Shown here: positions 1 to 7,879 of the stretch, in pieces | How the letters are laid out: every line of letters starts with the position of its first letter | How positions within the stretch are numbered: the first letter of the stretch is position 1 | NCBI RefSeq assembly: GCF_039521745.1 | Contig: NZ_BAAACT010000175.1 | Direction: 5' to 3' (one strand) | From: Faecalicatena contorta | GTDB taxonomy: Bacteria; Bacillota; Clostridia; Lachnospirales; Lachnospiraceae | DNA: 64,000 nucleotides | The notes under the pieces: generated by a model | Databases searched by the model: none | Told to the model about the DNA's origin: nothing | The model's input: only the letters and a program-made list of their open reading frames with translations | Position numbers and translations under genes: made by a program

Positions 1-11
1 ATATATGCAGA

Positions 12-53
12 GAAAAGAAAAAGACAACCGCCCCCTTAGGAGGCTAGTTGTCT
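12..53 (-). terminator. Terminator after the YerC-like gene
   Basis: The arms AGACAAC (22-28) and GTTGTCT (47-53) enclose a second pairing of CC-rich and GG-rich segments. On the minus strand the hairpin is followed by a T-rich run. It lies directly downstream of the gene that ends at 69. Confidence 0.85.
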
Positions 54-68
54 ACAGCCTGAGGATGC

Positions 69-374
69 TTACGCATCCTCTTTTTCGTTATTTCCAAGCC
101 TTTCAAATACCATGTCGTATCCGTCATTCCCATAATTCAGTGAACGATTCACCCGGCTGATGGTTGCTGTGGAAGCCCCGGTTCTCTCTGCAATTTCCAG
201 ATAAGTCTTCTGTTCTCTCAGCATCTTCGCTACTTCAAAGCGCTGTGAGAGTGATAACAATTCATTGATGGTACAGATATCCTCAAAGAATGTATAACAC
301 TCTTCTTTGTTTTCCAGACTTAGTATGGCACTAAACAGATAATCTACCGCCTCTGTTCTTATCTTTTTACTCAT
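69..374 (-). CDS. YerC/YecD-type TrpR-related DNA-binding protein
   Basis: A 101-residue protein that matches the YerC/YecD family, small cytoplasmic helix-turn-helix proteins related to the TrpR repressor fold. The family-like core runs through ELLSLSQRFEVAKML (about residues 38-52), followed by a recognition helix region around TYLEIAERTGASTATISRVNRSL (about 57-79). The length fits the family. It stands alone, closed by a terminator at 12-53. The family probably acts as a transcriptional regulator, but its effector and targets are not evident here. The start ATG is preceded by an AGGAG-like site. Identification is by motif recall, not by a search. Confidence 0.88.
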   Translation of the reverse strand: MSKKIRTEAVDYLFSAILSLENKEECYTFFEDICTINELLSLSQRFEVAKMLREQKTYLEIAERTGASTATISRVNRSLNYGNDGYDMVFERLGNNEKEDA

Positions 375-480
375 ACTACCGATCTCCTTTATCAGTCAAA
401 TGACTACCGTTACATTTTAGCACACTAAACTTGTAAAGTCTACCTTTTTATCACGTTTAATATAGTTTTCAGATTACGCT

Positions 481-621
481 CGTTGCTATTCACGGGGCCG
501 TGCACCCCGCTGCACGGCATCCGAGCCATTAAAGTGATGGAGCCGGGCATCTGGGCCCTTGCCTCAGGCGGCTTTAAATGGCCCAGATGCCGTTACTATG
601 CGCGGCCTGGGCTGTGAATAG
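481..621. repeat. Composite palindromic element with three internal hairpins
   Basis: This fills most of the 284-base gap between two minus-strand genes. The outer arms are CTATTCAC (487-494) and GTGAATAG (613-620). Inside are CCGTGCA/TGCACGG (498-517) and GGCATCTGGGCC/GGCCCAGATGCC (46-57 and 80-91 past 500). The segment CGTTACTATGCGCGGCC (591-607) nearly repeats part of the hairpin at 16720-16761, so this looks like a dispersed REP-type element. No ORF explains it. Confidence 0.7.
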
Positions 622-658
622 AACTTAAGCTCTGGTCTGACTGAACTGCCACAACGGT

Positions 659-1393
659 CTAAAGGCTTCCCTGAGAGCTATAACGGTTTAAGTAAGGCTT
701 CAGCTTTTCAAAATCCGTGGTTACAATCAAATCTTCCGGGAAGTCACAGAATTTCAGGATGTCCAGTATATTTCGGAAATTCCCCGCATCCACATCTACA
801 TGTGCATCGCTTCCTGTTGTGACCGGAACACCGTACTGTTTGCAGAGTTCCAGCAGCGTAAGCGTATTTTCCCGGGTTCCCTGGCGGAAACTCTGGGGGC
901 GCAGGGATGCGTTGTTCAGCTCCAACAGCGTCTTAGTCTCGCCGGCCGCCTTCACCACAGCCTCGTAATCTACCGGAAAACGCCCGTCATCCGGGTGTCC
1001 GATAATATTGATATAGGGTTTCTTCATCACTTCAATGTACGCCCTTGTATTTTCTTCCATACTGTGGCCCTTCCCATAGCAGGGCGGATGGATACTTGCA
1101 ATTACAATATCCAGATCCCGGCAGATGCTTTCCGGCAAATCCACGGTTCCATCCGGATCCATGATGTTCAGCTCAGCTCCAAAGAGCATCTGCATCCCAT
1201 TCATTTCCCTCGGGACAACATCCAGATTCTGAAAATAAATGAAATTGCAGGTGCCCGGCATCTCGGGTGCATGTTCTGTTATTGCCAGCGCCTTAAGGCC
1301 CTTAGCAGCTCCTGCCGCCGCCATCTCCCGGATTGTGCTGTATGCATGGCCGCTGGCCAGCGTATGTGCGTGCGTATCTGCTACAAATTTCAT
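659..1393 (-). CDS. PHP-domain phosphoesterase, YcdX-like
   Basis: A 244-residue PHP-superfamily metal-dependent phosphatase. Metal-ligand motifs are in the expected order: DTHAHT near the N-terminus, ITEHAP, FGAELNI, ASIHPP, IGHPDDG and TTGSDAH near the C-terminus. The length and motif order fit the YcdX group of putative trinuclear zinc phosphatases. The start ATG follows AAAAGGGGGACGAAT. It sits between two unrelated single genes, so context gives no substrate. The enzyme class is well supported; the physiological substrate is unknown. Confidence 0.9.
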   Translation of the reverse strand: MKFVADTHAHTLASGHAYSTIREMAAAGAAKGLKALAITEHAPEMPGTCNFIYFQNLDVVPREMNGMQMLFGAELNIMDPDGTVDLPESICRDLDIVIASIHPPCYGKGHSMEENTRAYIEVMKKPYINIIGHPDDGRFPVDYEAVVKAAGETKTLLELNNASLRPQSFRQGTRENTLTLLELCKQYGVPVTTGSDAHVDVDAGNFRNILDILKFCDFPEDLIVTTDFEKLKPYLNRYSSQGSL

Positions 1394-1505
1394 ATTCGTC
1401 CCCCTTTTCTTTTCACATTAATTTTTCCATACGTTTCTAAGTATACCATATTTCTTCCAGAATACAATTTTTACTTTCGTACATACTATCAGTGAGGTGA
1501 ATTTC

Positions 1506-1730
1506 ATGTTAAATAATAAAGAAAATGAAAAAATCATTGACGATTATGATTATCTGTCAAATGCGGCATCAACTATGGATTGTACGGGCCTGATCCCCTC
1601 TCTCCCGATGTCTGACGCAGAACTGGAAGCCTATAATGATCTGTACCAGTATCAGCCCCCTGTTATCAAGGCCAAGTCATCCACACATGCCAATGCTTCA
1701 GAACAACCGCCTCACGATAACAATTACTAA
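1506..1730 (+). CDS. Small acidic hypothetical protein
   Basis: A roughly 74-residue protein with no family I recognise. It is rich in Asn, Asp, Tyr and Pro, has no membrane segment, and contains DYDYLSNAAS and LYQYQPPV segments. I chose the ATG at 1506 because GAGGTG sits six bases upstream; an in-frame GTG at 1497 is the alternative. It is closed by a clear hairpin terminator, which supports a real transcript. It reads away from the PHP gene and is followed on the same strand by the repeat protein. Confidence 0.6.
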   Translation: MLNNKENEKIIDDYDYLSNAASTMDCTGLIPSLPMSDAELEAYNDLYQYQPPVIKAKSSTHANASEQPPHDNNY

Positions 1731-1745
1731 ATAGTATTTCCCGAA

Positions 1746-1778
1746 AAAACACCGCCATTCATACAATGGTGGTGTTTT
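1746..1778 (+). terminator. Bidirectional-looking terminator
   Basis: The stem pairs AAAACACC-G-CCATT with AATGG-T-GGTGTTTT over a five-base loop, with a T run on the plus strand. It lies 16 bases after the stop codon of the small gene. Confidence 0.85.
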
Positions 1779-1918
1779 CGTTACAGCCCAAATCATGTGC
1801 CCTGTAGCGTGTTTTCGACATAAAACAGCAAGATATAGCATTTTTCCTTGTCCTTCCCCTGACAAAATGCTATAATAAAACCATTGTTAATCTACCTATG
1901 AAAGAGAGGAATGCATAA

Positions 1919-3547
1919 ATGAGATGTCCGAAATGTGGTAAAGACGTTGAACTTCAGAACAAGCAAGTAGGCGTTGATGAGAATGGTAAACCTATCTTTA
2001 ACGAATACGCAATCTGCAGAGACTGCAAAAAGCAATGGAATCTGGACAAACAAAGAGAAAAAAAAGCGGTGAATACCAACGCTTCTGATCATACAAAAAA
2101 TGCAACTGTTCAATCTGAATCCGGGAAAGATCCTGTGAAAAAGGCGGCGCCTCAGGCAGCCGATAATAAAGTTTCGCAAAAGGCAAGACCGGCCAAAACA
2201 CAGGCTGCCGACTCTAAACCGGCCCAGGCCAAAAAAACGGCCGTTCCGAATGCAAACTCAGCTGCACCAAAAAAAGCCGGCGCTCCTGAGGGTACAGCCG
2301 CAGCACCGGCTAAAAAGACAGCTTCCGACGGAGGACCGGCTTCCCAGATAAAGAGACCTGCTTCTTCTGTCGGGAAGACAGCTGATCCGGCCAGAAAACC
2401 GGCCTCTCCCGATGGGAAACCGGGTTCACCGGCGAAAAGGCCTGTTTCTCCCGACGGCAAACCTGCCACTCCGGCAAAAAGGCCCGCTTCTTCTGACGGA
2501 ACCACCGCTGCTCCTGTGAAAAAACCTGTTTCTCCTGACGGAAAACCTGCTGTCTCAGCGAAAAAAACTGCTTCTCCCGATGGGAAGCCTGTTCCTTCAT
2601 CGAAGAGGTCTACAGCTCCTGATGGAAAACCCGCCCCAGGGGGAAAGAAACCTGCATCTGCGGACGGCAGACCAGCTGCTCCGGCCAAAAGATCTGTTTC
2701 TCCCGACGGCAGACCAACTGCTCCGGCAAAAAGACCCGCTTCTCCCGACGGCAGACCCGCCGGTGCCGCAAAGAGACCCGCTTCTTCCGACGGCAATCCC
2801 GCTGCTCCTGTGAAAAAACAGGCCCAGGCAGGAACCAGACCTCCACAGAAGAGGCCTGCAGCTGCAGGAAACGCTGCTCCGTCTGGAAACAGCCCACAGA
2901 AATACGGCAATATTCCTCCTGAAAAAATAAGAACGAAAAAAGAACAGGCAGTTAAACAGAGTTATGAAGATATGCTTTCCACAGATCCGAACCGGAAACC
3001 GGTGAAGAAAAGGCGGCCGGATTCTGATTTAGAAAGACAGCCTGCGAAGAGACCCGCTGCAGCTTCTGCTGCCAGAACAGCGGTTCCTCAGCCGGAAAGA
3101 CCCCCTGTGGATAAGGAAGAGCCTAAGCCTAAATTCAGAACACTCCGCATCATCTTTGGAATTATATCCATTGTGGCATTTGGATTTTTCGCATATAAAG
3201 GCTTCATGGCAGGATTGAATAATATATCGGCGGGCAGTAATGCTACGACCGGGACGATATATATTGTGCTTGCACTTTGCATGCTTGTATCCGGACTGCT
3301 TCTTCTGATTATGCAGAAAAAGCGCACGATATTCGCATTTGTGCTTCCTTTGATCTTCTACATCGGAAGCGCCGTTTTTGCCTTCCTAAAGCGCGGAAAC
3401 GATAAATGGCTTCTGTATGGCGCCATTGCAGGTGCTGTGCTGGCAGTTATCTTCCTTGTACTGACGATCGCTTCCAGAAGCGGCGATGAAGAAGATTATG
3501 AGGATGAATACGATGATCCTTTTGAGGAGGATCATGATAATTATTAA
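1919..3547 (+). CDS. Zinc-ribbon membrane protein with twelve 14-residue Lys/Pro/Ala repeats
   Basis: A 542-residue protein. Residues 1-40 hold a zinc ribbon (CPKC and CRDC). About residues 132-299 are some twelve tandem 14-residue units of the form K-[KR]-P-A-S-P-D-G-[KR]-P-A-x-P-A, strongly basic and presumably disordered. After a Lys/Arg-rich linker, about residues 395-510 hold four hydrophobic segments, and the tail is highly acidic (EDEYDDPFEEDHD). An N-terminal ribbon followed by a basic disordered region suggests a cytoplasmic N-terminus that binds nucleic acid or another polyanion. That is inference; I know no function for it. Repeat copy number probably varies between strains. It is closed by a strong terminator. 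Confidence 0.75.
   Translation: MRCPKCGKDVELQNKQVGVDENGKPIFNEYAICRDCKKQWNLDKQREKKAVNTNASDHTKNATVQSESGKDPVKKAAPQAADNKVSQKARPAKTQAADSKPAQAKKTAVPNANSAAPKKAGAPEGTAAAPAKKTASDGGPASQIKRPASSVGKTADPARKPASPDGKPGSPAKRPVSPDGKPATPAKRPASSDGTTAAPVKKPVSPDGKPAVSAKKTASPDGKPVPSSKRSTAPDGKPAPGGKKPASADGRPAAPAKRSVSPDGRPTAPAKRPASPDGRPAGAAKRPASSDGNPAAPVKKQAQAGTRPPQKRPAAAGNAAPSGNSPQKYGNIPPEKIRTKKEQAVKQSYEDMLSTDPNRKPVKKRRPDSDLERQPAKRPAAASAARTAVPQPERPPVDKEEPKPKFRTLRIIFGIISIVAFGFFAYKGFMAGLNNISAGSNATTGTIYIVLALCMLVSGLLLLIMQKKRTIFAFVLPLIFYIGSAVFAFLKRGNDKWLLYGAIAGAVLAVIFLVLTIASRSGDEEDYEDEYDDPFEEDHDNY
2312..2815 (+). repeat. Tandem 42-bp coding repeat, about twelve units
   Basis: The DNA behind the 14-residue repeats of the zinc-ribbon protein. 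Units are diverged but in phase, with the recurring peptide core PASPDGKP. Units are often GAC-GGC/AAA-CCT variants rather than identical copies. Confidence 0.8.
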
Positions 3548-3558
3548 AAAATCCTAGA

Positions 3559-3630
3559 AATGCTCCCATCCGGACTGACCGGCGGTATTCAACCGCACTC
3601 TGTTCTGCCCGGATGGGAGCATTTTATTTT
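3559..3630 (+). terminator. Terminator after the repeat protein
   Basis: The arms AATGCTCCCATCCGG (3559-3573) and CCGGATGGGAGCATT (3609-3623) pair perfectly. An inner GCGGT/ACCGC hairpin is present, and TTATTTT follows. Confidence 0.9.
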
Positions 3631-3719
3631 AAGACCGCACAGCTTCTTTGCCTGCCGTTAATCTTGATTTTAGTGATTCATCTTTCTCCTATGAAGATGG
3701 GAGAACCTTACTTATTTTC

Positions 3720-4733
3720 TTAAAGATGATCTTTCAGATCCTGAATGGCTTCGTCGATCTCAGTCATATCTCCGTTCGTCAGTTCGATACTGCATCTTTG
3801 GCAGATATCTGCAAGAGCAGAGTAGATTAAGGGATTTCTCGCCTTTATCATCTTTATCCTGCCGTATTGCTGCGTGAAATCAACGAAGAAACTCAGGATA
3901 AAATCTATTTCCTCATCTTCAGGATCCAACAATTCTACGTTAAGAATCATTCCGCTTTCTCCGTCTACAACGAGAAACAACAGCGGGTTAATCGGCCGGT
4001 CATATTCATTTTCTATGGTGCTGTTGTTCAGATAGAGAAAATCCATCTGCAACTCACCTTCCACGGAGGGACACTTCTGCAGCTTTTTTTTCAATATCTC
4101 ATCGCTGAGTTCGATAATGCTGATCGCACTCTCCGGTTCATAGGGAAGGGCATGTATCTCGCTTTTCCATCTTTTCTCTTTTTTATTGTAGATGCTCCAG
4201 AGATATTCTCCCTGTTCGTAGTCAACTGGTATGTGGCTCTGCCGGTAATCCTCTAGGATAGCCAAAAGACCTTCGTAGACTCCAGTCAGTTCCTCAACCT
4301 CCTCTGCATCAGGAAGATATGGGGTATACCTCTTTTTAAAAGAGAGGAAAAAGAGCCACTGTCCTCTGCCGCGAAATTTCAGGCCCAGTTCTTTGATTAT
4401 TTTTTTCTGCTTTGTCCCCACTTCCTCCCGGTCGCCCCAGTAGCAGGTCAGATTGTTCTGTTCATACATTGCATAATCCAGAGGAATCCCCCCTACATCA
4501 GCCATCGTGAGCATATCAAAATCCCGGAGTCCTTCTTCGCCTTTATAAACGCTTATCCCGCAGCAGACACCGCCGTGTCCCATGATACTGCAAAAGTAAG
4601 GAACTTTCTTCCCCTTTGGGCACACGATGATTAAATCCATGTCCCAAAAATCCTTCCAGGGCTCCAGAGCCTTTATTTTCCCTGCGGTTTCATACAATTT
4701 TCCCCATGCAGTTAAATCAGCTTCTCTTCTCAT
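3720..4733 (-). CDS. Hypothetical protein of about 337 residues
   Basis: I do not recognise this protein with confidence; it resembles uncharacterised Firmicute proteins of the DUF6930/DUF7309 type. It appears soluble, without signal peptide or membrane segments. The N-terminal half is rich in aromatic residues (ALEPWKDFWDMDLI; GRGQWLFFLSFKKRYTPYLP). The C-terminal half has acidic stretches and a VVDGESGMILN segment followed by a final helix, IDEAIQDLKDHL. I place the start at 4733 because AGAGGA lies six bases upstream; an in-frame ATG at 4757 lacks a good site. It is a single gene between convergent and divergent neighbours. Confidence 0.6.
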   Translation of the reverse strand: MRREADLTAWGKLYETAGKIKALEPWKDFWDMDLIIVCPKGKKVPYFCSIMGHGGVCCGISVYKGEEGLRDFDMLTMADVGGIPLDYAMYEQNNLTCYWGDREEVGTKQKKIIKELGLKFRGRGQWLFFLSFKKRYTPYLPDAEEVEELTGVYEGLLAILEDYRQSHIPVDYEQGEYLWSIYNKKEKRWKSEIHALPYEPESAISIIELSDEILKKKLQKCPSVEGELQMDFLYLNNSTIENEYDRPINPLLFLVVDGESGMILNVELLDPEDEEIDFILSFFVDFTQQYGRIKMIKARNPLIYSALADICQRCSIELTNGDMTEIDEAIQDLKDHL

Positions 4734-4850
4734 ATATTTTCCTCTTTTTTGAATCATGCCTCTATTGCATCTGTTGCTTTTATCATATCAGAGGTTGCTG
4801 AAAATTGCTATCCTTCTGGCTAATATAAACCAATTTGCGGCTGTTGATGT

Positions 4851-4880
4851 GTAACAGTTCAGACAAGCCTGAACTGTTAC
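4851..4880. repeat. Short hairpin repeat, family 1, copy a
   Basis: Perfect 12-bp arms, GTAACAGTTCAG and CTGAACTGTTAC, around ACAAGC. The sequence nearly matches the hairpin at 58624-58653, and the left part matches 7791-7804. It lies 80 bases upstream of the binding-lipoprotein gene. Confidence 0.75.
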
Positions 4881-4960
4881 GTTGATGTTTCTGATCAGAT
4901 ACACCAATTTTGTTTTTTTTCATATAGTATAAGAGACCGAATTGTTACAGGAGGAATTTT

Positions 4961-6013
4961 ATGAAGAAGCGGATACTTGCCGCAATGCTCGCAGCCGTTA
5001 TGGTAATGGCGCTGCTGGCCGGCTGCGGTTCACAAAAAGATGAAAAAGAAACATCCGGTAAAGCCACATCAGAGACACAAAAAGAGAATACCAAAACTGA
5101 AATGACCGATGTCACTTTGAATGAGGTAGCGCATTCCATTTTCTATGCGCCAATGTATGTAGCTATTGAAGAAGGGTATTTTGAGGAGGAAGGGATCAAT
5201 CTCGATCTGGTGTGTGGTTTTGGCGCTGATAAAACCATGACTGCTGTCCTGTCAGGGGAAGCCGATATCGGCTTTATGGGATCCGAAGCCTCGATCTATA
5301 CCTACAACGAAGGGGCCAATGACTACGTTGTCAACTTCGCACAGCTGACGCAACGCGCAGGAAATTTCCTGGTTGCCAGGGAAGAAATGCCTGATTTTTC
5401 ATGGGATGATATCAAGGACAGTACCGTACTTGGCGGAAGAAAAGGCGGAATGCCGGAAATGGTGTTTGAGTATATACTGAAGCAGAACGGCATCGACCCG
5501 TCCGCTGACCTGGAGATCAACCAGAGTATTGACTTTGGTTCCACAGCAGCCGCATTTGCCGAGGGACAGGGAGACTTTACCGTTGAATTTGAACCCGGGG
5601 CAACCACACTGGAATCAGAGAACAAGGGATACGTTGTCGCTTCTCTTGGTGAAGACAGCGGGTATGTGCCTTATACGGCCTACAGTGCAAAAAAGAGCTT
5701 TATAGAAAAGAACCCGGACGTCATCCAGGGTTTTGTAAACGCTCTGCAGAAAGGCATGGACTACGTACAGTCACACACACCGGAAGAGATTGCAGCAGTC
5801 ATTGAACCACAATTCCCGGAAACAGATTTGGAGACAATCACAAAAATTGTAACCAGATATTACGATCAGGATACATGGAAAGATAATCTTGTATTCGAGG
5901 AAAGCAGCCTGGATCTGCTGCAGGATATTCTGGAAAGCGCAGGCGAACTCGATACACGTGCGCCTTATAAAGACCTTGTAACGACAGAATTTGCTGAAAA
6001 TGCAAGTAAATAA
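4961..6013 (+). CDS. NMT1/SsuA/ThiY-type ABC substrate-binding lipoprotein
   Basis: A 350-residue lipoprotein. The signal peptide ends in a lipobox, LLAGC, so Cys at about residue 22 would be lipidated; a charged linker follows. The mature domain begins TLNEVAHSIFYAPMYVAIEEGYFEEEGI, a typical opening of the NMT1/SsuA class that binds thiamine precursors, nitrate, sulfonates or similar small ligands. The ligand cannot be read from sequence. Normally an ATPase and permease accompany such a protein, but none lies beside it, so it is an orphan that must use components encoded elsewhere. GGAGG lies upstream of the ATG and a terminator follows. Confidence 0.85.
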   Translation: MKKRILAAMLAAVMVMALLAGCGSQKDEKETSGKATSETQKENTKTEMTDVTLNEVAHSIFYAPMYVAIEEGYFEEEGINLDLVCGFGADKTMTAVLSGEADIGFMGSEASIYTYNEGANDYVVNFAQLTQRAGNFLVAREEMPDFSWDDIKDSTVLGGRKGGMPEMVFEYILKQNGIDPSADLEINQSIDFGSTAAAFAEGQGDFTVEFEPGATTLESENKGYVVASLGEDSGYVPYTAYSAKKSFIEKNPDVIQGFVNALQKGMDYVQSHTPEEIAAVIEPQFPETDLETITKIVTRYYDQDTWKDNLVFEESSLDLLQDILESAGELDTRAPYKDLVTTEFAENASK

Positions 6014-6036
6014 TACCGTCTGGATGCGGTGAATAG

Positions 6037-6090
6037 GGAGCCATTGTAAAAGCAGATGAATCTTCTGCCGGCGCAATGGCTCCTCCTTTA
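6037..6090 (+). terminator. Terminator after the binding lipoprotein
   Basis: The arms GGAGCCATTG and CAATGGCTCC enclose an inner CAGA/TCTG pairing, followed by TCCTTTAT. Confidence 0.85.
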
Positions 6091-6353
6091 TGTATAAAAA
6101 TGAATACGGATTCCGATGATCGCTGTGTGTGGTTTTCTTAACCGGGCGAAATTCTTTTTTTGTAACAGATAAAGTTTTTTCATTTTATTTTATGAATTAG
6201 TTTCATCGTGTCCTACTCCCTCAAAACATTACTTGTATTTATAGTTAAGAACTGATATCATATATTTATAAGTATAGATTATTTATATAATCCATTGTAG
6301 CTTATAAGCTTATTAAATCTATTTCAAAAAATTGTTTAAAGGATTGATCATAT
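6091..6353. other. AT-rich intergenic region without a visible gene
   Basis: Sequence is strongly AT-rich, with several TATAAT-like strings near 6270-6295 that could serve the XRE gene. I see no ORF, repeat or RNA signature. Confidence 0.5.
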
Positions 6354-6566
6354 ATGTCACATAATACAATTGGCAATAATATAAAGACGTTGCGCAAAAA
6401 GAACCGGATGACCCAGGAACAGATGGCAAAAAAGTTATATTTGAAACGGCAGACACTTTCCAATTATGAGATTGGCAAACGCGTTCCTGATATATACGAA
6501 CTTGTAAAAATTGCAGATCTGTTCGATATTTCTTTAGACGAACTTGTAGGACACAGAAGGAAATAG
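6354..6566 (+). CDS. XRE-family helix-turn-helix regulator
   Basis: A 70-residue protein that is almost entirely a Cro/C1-type helix-turn-helix: NIKTLRKKNRMTQEQMAKKLY then KRQTLSNYEIGKRVPDIYELVKIADLFDISLDEL. There is no effector or dimerisation domain, which is normal for this class. It is a cytoplasmic DNA-binding protein, probably a repressor. The nearest plausible partner is the orphan binding-protein gene upstream, but a terminator separates them. The ribosome binding site is weak (AAAGGATTG, rather far from the ATG). Its targets are unknown. Confidence 0.88.
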   Translation: MSHNTIGNNIKTLRKKNRMTQEQMAKKLYLKRQTLSNYEIGKRVPDIYELVKIADLFDISLDELVGHRRK

Positions 6567-6622
6567 TGTGAGCCACACTAAATGTCCTGCTTGTTCAGTC
6601 AGAATGACTTACTAGTGCCAGG

Positions 6623-6760
6623 CTATTTGATCCCCAGCCCATTCTTGATGTTTTTGAGAATATCGAAGTGGCTTTCTATGAATTTTCTGGTCAGAAAGTT
6701 TGTATAAACCGAGCCCACATTGAAAATGTAATCTTCTAATACAGCAGCCCTATGAAAAAA
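6623..6760 (-). pseudogene. Remnant: C-terminal end of an unidentified gene
   Basis: On the minus strand a 46-codon open stretch reads as protein-like sequence (VLEDYIFNVGSVYTNFLTR, then a helix ending NIKNGLGIK and a TAG stop at 6623-6625). It is preceded by an in-frame TGA and has no start codon or ribosome binding site. Composition looks like real coding sequence, so I read it as the broken 3' end of a lost gene. I cannot name the family. Confidence 0.4.
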
Positions 6761-6791
6761 GACTCTTCAAAAGTACTTTCCCCCGAAACAA

Positions 6792-6845
6792 AAAATCTCC
6801 ATGAAAATGATCCCACTCAGTTCTGGTCTTTTCCATGAAGATTTT
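6792..6845 (-). terminator. Terminator after the NifX-like gene
   Basis: AAAATCT-C-CATGAAAA pairs with TTTTCCATG-A-AGATTTT. On the minus strand a T run follows. It lies just downstream of the stop at 6852. Confidence 0.75.
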
Positions 6846-6851
6846 CCTATT

Positions 6852-7256
6852 TTAGTGATTTCCCGCGCACCCGTGTTTGTCTTCTCCGCAGCTGTGGTTA
6901 CCGCAGTCATGTCCTTCGCCGTGATGATGACTGCACATTGTATCCGGATTGTACGCCAGATTACCCTGCAGCAATGCTTCTACACAGGCATCTGCATTCC
7001 CCTCTGCTCCCGGGTACAATTCGATGCCTGCCTCTGCCAGGGCCATCCGTGCACCTCCGCCGATCCCTCCGCAGATCAGGGACTGTACATCGTGCGCCTT
7101 CAAAAATCCTGCCAGTGCCCCATGTCCGCTTCCGACCGCACTTACAATCTCTGAGGAAACAATACGGTTCTCTTTTGTCTCATACATTTTAAACTGCTCA
7201 CAATGGCCAAAATGCTGGAATATCTCTCCGTCTTTATAGGTAACTGCTACTTTCAT
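6852..7256 (-). CDS. NifX/NifB-type iron-molybdenum cofactor-binding domain protein
   Basis: A roughly 134-residue protein of the dinitrogenase iron-molybdenum cofactor family (NifX/NafY/NifB C-terminal fold). It begins MKVAVTYKDGEIFQHFGHCEQF, typical of this fold, and contains SLICGGIGGGARMALAEAGI. The last 25 residues form a His/Cys-rich tail (HHHGEGHDCGNHSCGEDKHGC), which should bind metal. No nitrogenase genes are present. In such genomes these small proteins are thought to handle metal clusters or serve other metalloenzymes. The start was moved to 7256, where GGAGGT lies six bases upstream. It is probably co-transcribed with the DUF134 gene upstream. Confidence 0.87.
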   Translation of the reverse strand: MKVAVTYKDGEIFQHFGHCEQFKMYETKENRIVSSEIVSAVGSGHGALAGFLKAHDVQSLICGGIGGGARMALAEAGIELYPGAEGNADACVEALLQGNLAYNPDTMCSHHHGEGHDCGNHSCGEDKHGCAGNH

Positions 7257-7353
7257 CTCTATACCTCCCAATGATTTTGTAACAAAATTGTACGCCTATT
7301 TCCGGCATATGTCAATAACTTTTATGTTTTAGTTTTTTATGATTATGCTTTCC

Positions 7354-7707
7354 TCACTCCTGCACAGAGTTTTTGCACTTGGCATGTTCACACTGCCTTC
7401 TGCAGCATCCGGATGCTTTCGGGCACACTTCATATGATCCTCCTCCAATCTTCAGCTTTTTCCCCTCCACAAGCACATCCGCCAGTTTCTTTCGGGCTGA
7501 GTCATAAACTGCCTGGATCGTAGTTCTGGCTACGTTCATCTGCTGCGCACACTGCTCCTGTGAATATCCAAGATGATCAATCAGGCGGATCGTCTCGTAT
7601 TCATCTACGGTCATTTCTATTATTTCATCGCATCCAGCCCCTGAAGGGATGAACTCATCCACTTTGGGCATCTGGCATATCCGCCTGCATTTCATTGGTC
7701 TTCCCAT
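7354..7707 (-). CDS. DUF134 family DNA-binding protein
   Basis: A 117-residue DUF134 protein. The opening RPMKCRRICQMPKVDEFIP is characteristic. The middle is a sigma-region-4-like helix-turn-helix (YETIRLIDHLGYSQEQCAQQMNVARTTIQAVYDSARKKLADVL). The C-terminus is Cys-rich (CPKASGCCRRQCEHAKCKN) and probably binds a metal or cluster. DUF134 genes are commonly found beside NifX-like genes, as here (97-base gap), suggesting a metal- or redox-sensing regulator of the pair; that role is inference. A perfect 14-bp palindrome overlaps its promoter, which would fit autoregulation. Confidence 0.88.
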   Translation of the reverse strand: MGRPMKCRRICQMPKVDEFIPSGAGCDEIIEMTVDEYETIRLIDHLGYSQEQCAQQMNVARTTIQAVYDSARKKLADVLVEGKKLKIGGGSYEVCPKASGCCRRQCEHAKCKNSVQE

Positions 7708-7742
7708 TATACCACCTTACCTTCCATTATCTTCAGAGAACC

Positions 7743-7783
7743 ATTCTAATTAGAATTTTATACTTTGCCGGTAGATATGTCAA
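7743..7783 (-). promoter_or_regulatory. Promoter and palindromic operator of the DUF134/NifX unit
   Basis: Minus strand: -35 TTGACA (7778-7783), 17-bp spacer, -10 TAAAAT (7755-7760). A perfect 14-bp palindrome, ATTCTAATTAGAAT (7743-7756), touches the -10 box and would cover the transcription start. It is a plausible DUF134 autoregulatory site. Confidence 0.6.
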
Positions 7784-7790
7784 ATATCCA

Positions 7791-7830
7791 ATAACAGTTC
7801 AGACAGGTCTGCGCATTTACTGTGCAGACC
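7791..7830. repeat. Short hairpin repeat, family 1, copy b (variant)
   Basis: Begins TAACAGTTCAGACA as in copy a, then continues into a different hairpin, GGTCTGC...GCAGACC (7807-7830). It looks like a rearranged or extended member of the family. Confidence 0.5.
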
Positions 7831-7879
7831 GTACGAGAGCATGTTGGCTGAGGTATCCACCCTTTCCCTGCAGGTTTTT

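Noticed and set aside
2152..2910. A 252-codon frame on the minus strand opposite the repeat protein
   Set aside because: It is a mirror of the 42-bp repeats, with low-complexity Gly/Ala/Phe composition and no ribosome binding site; the plus-strand protein has a zinc ribbon, membrane helices and a terminator.
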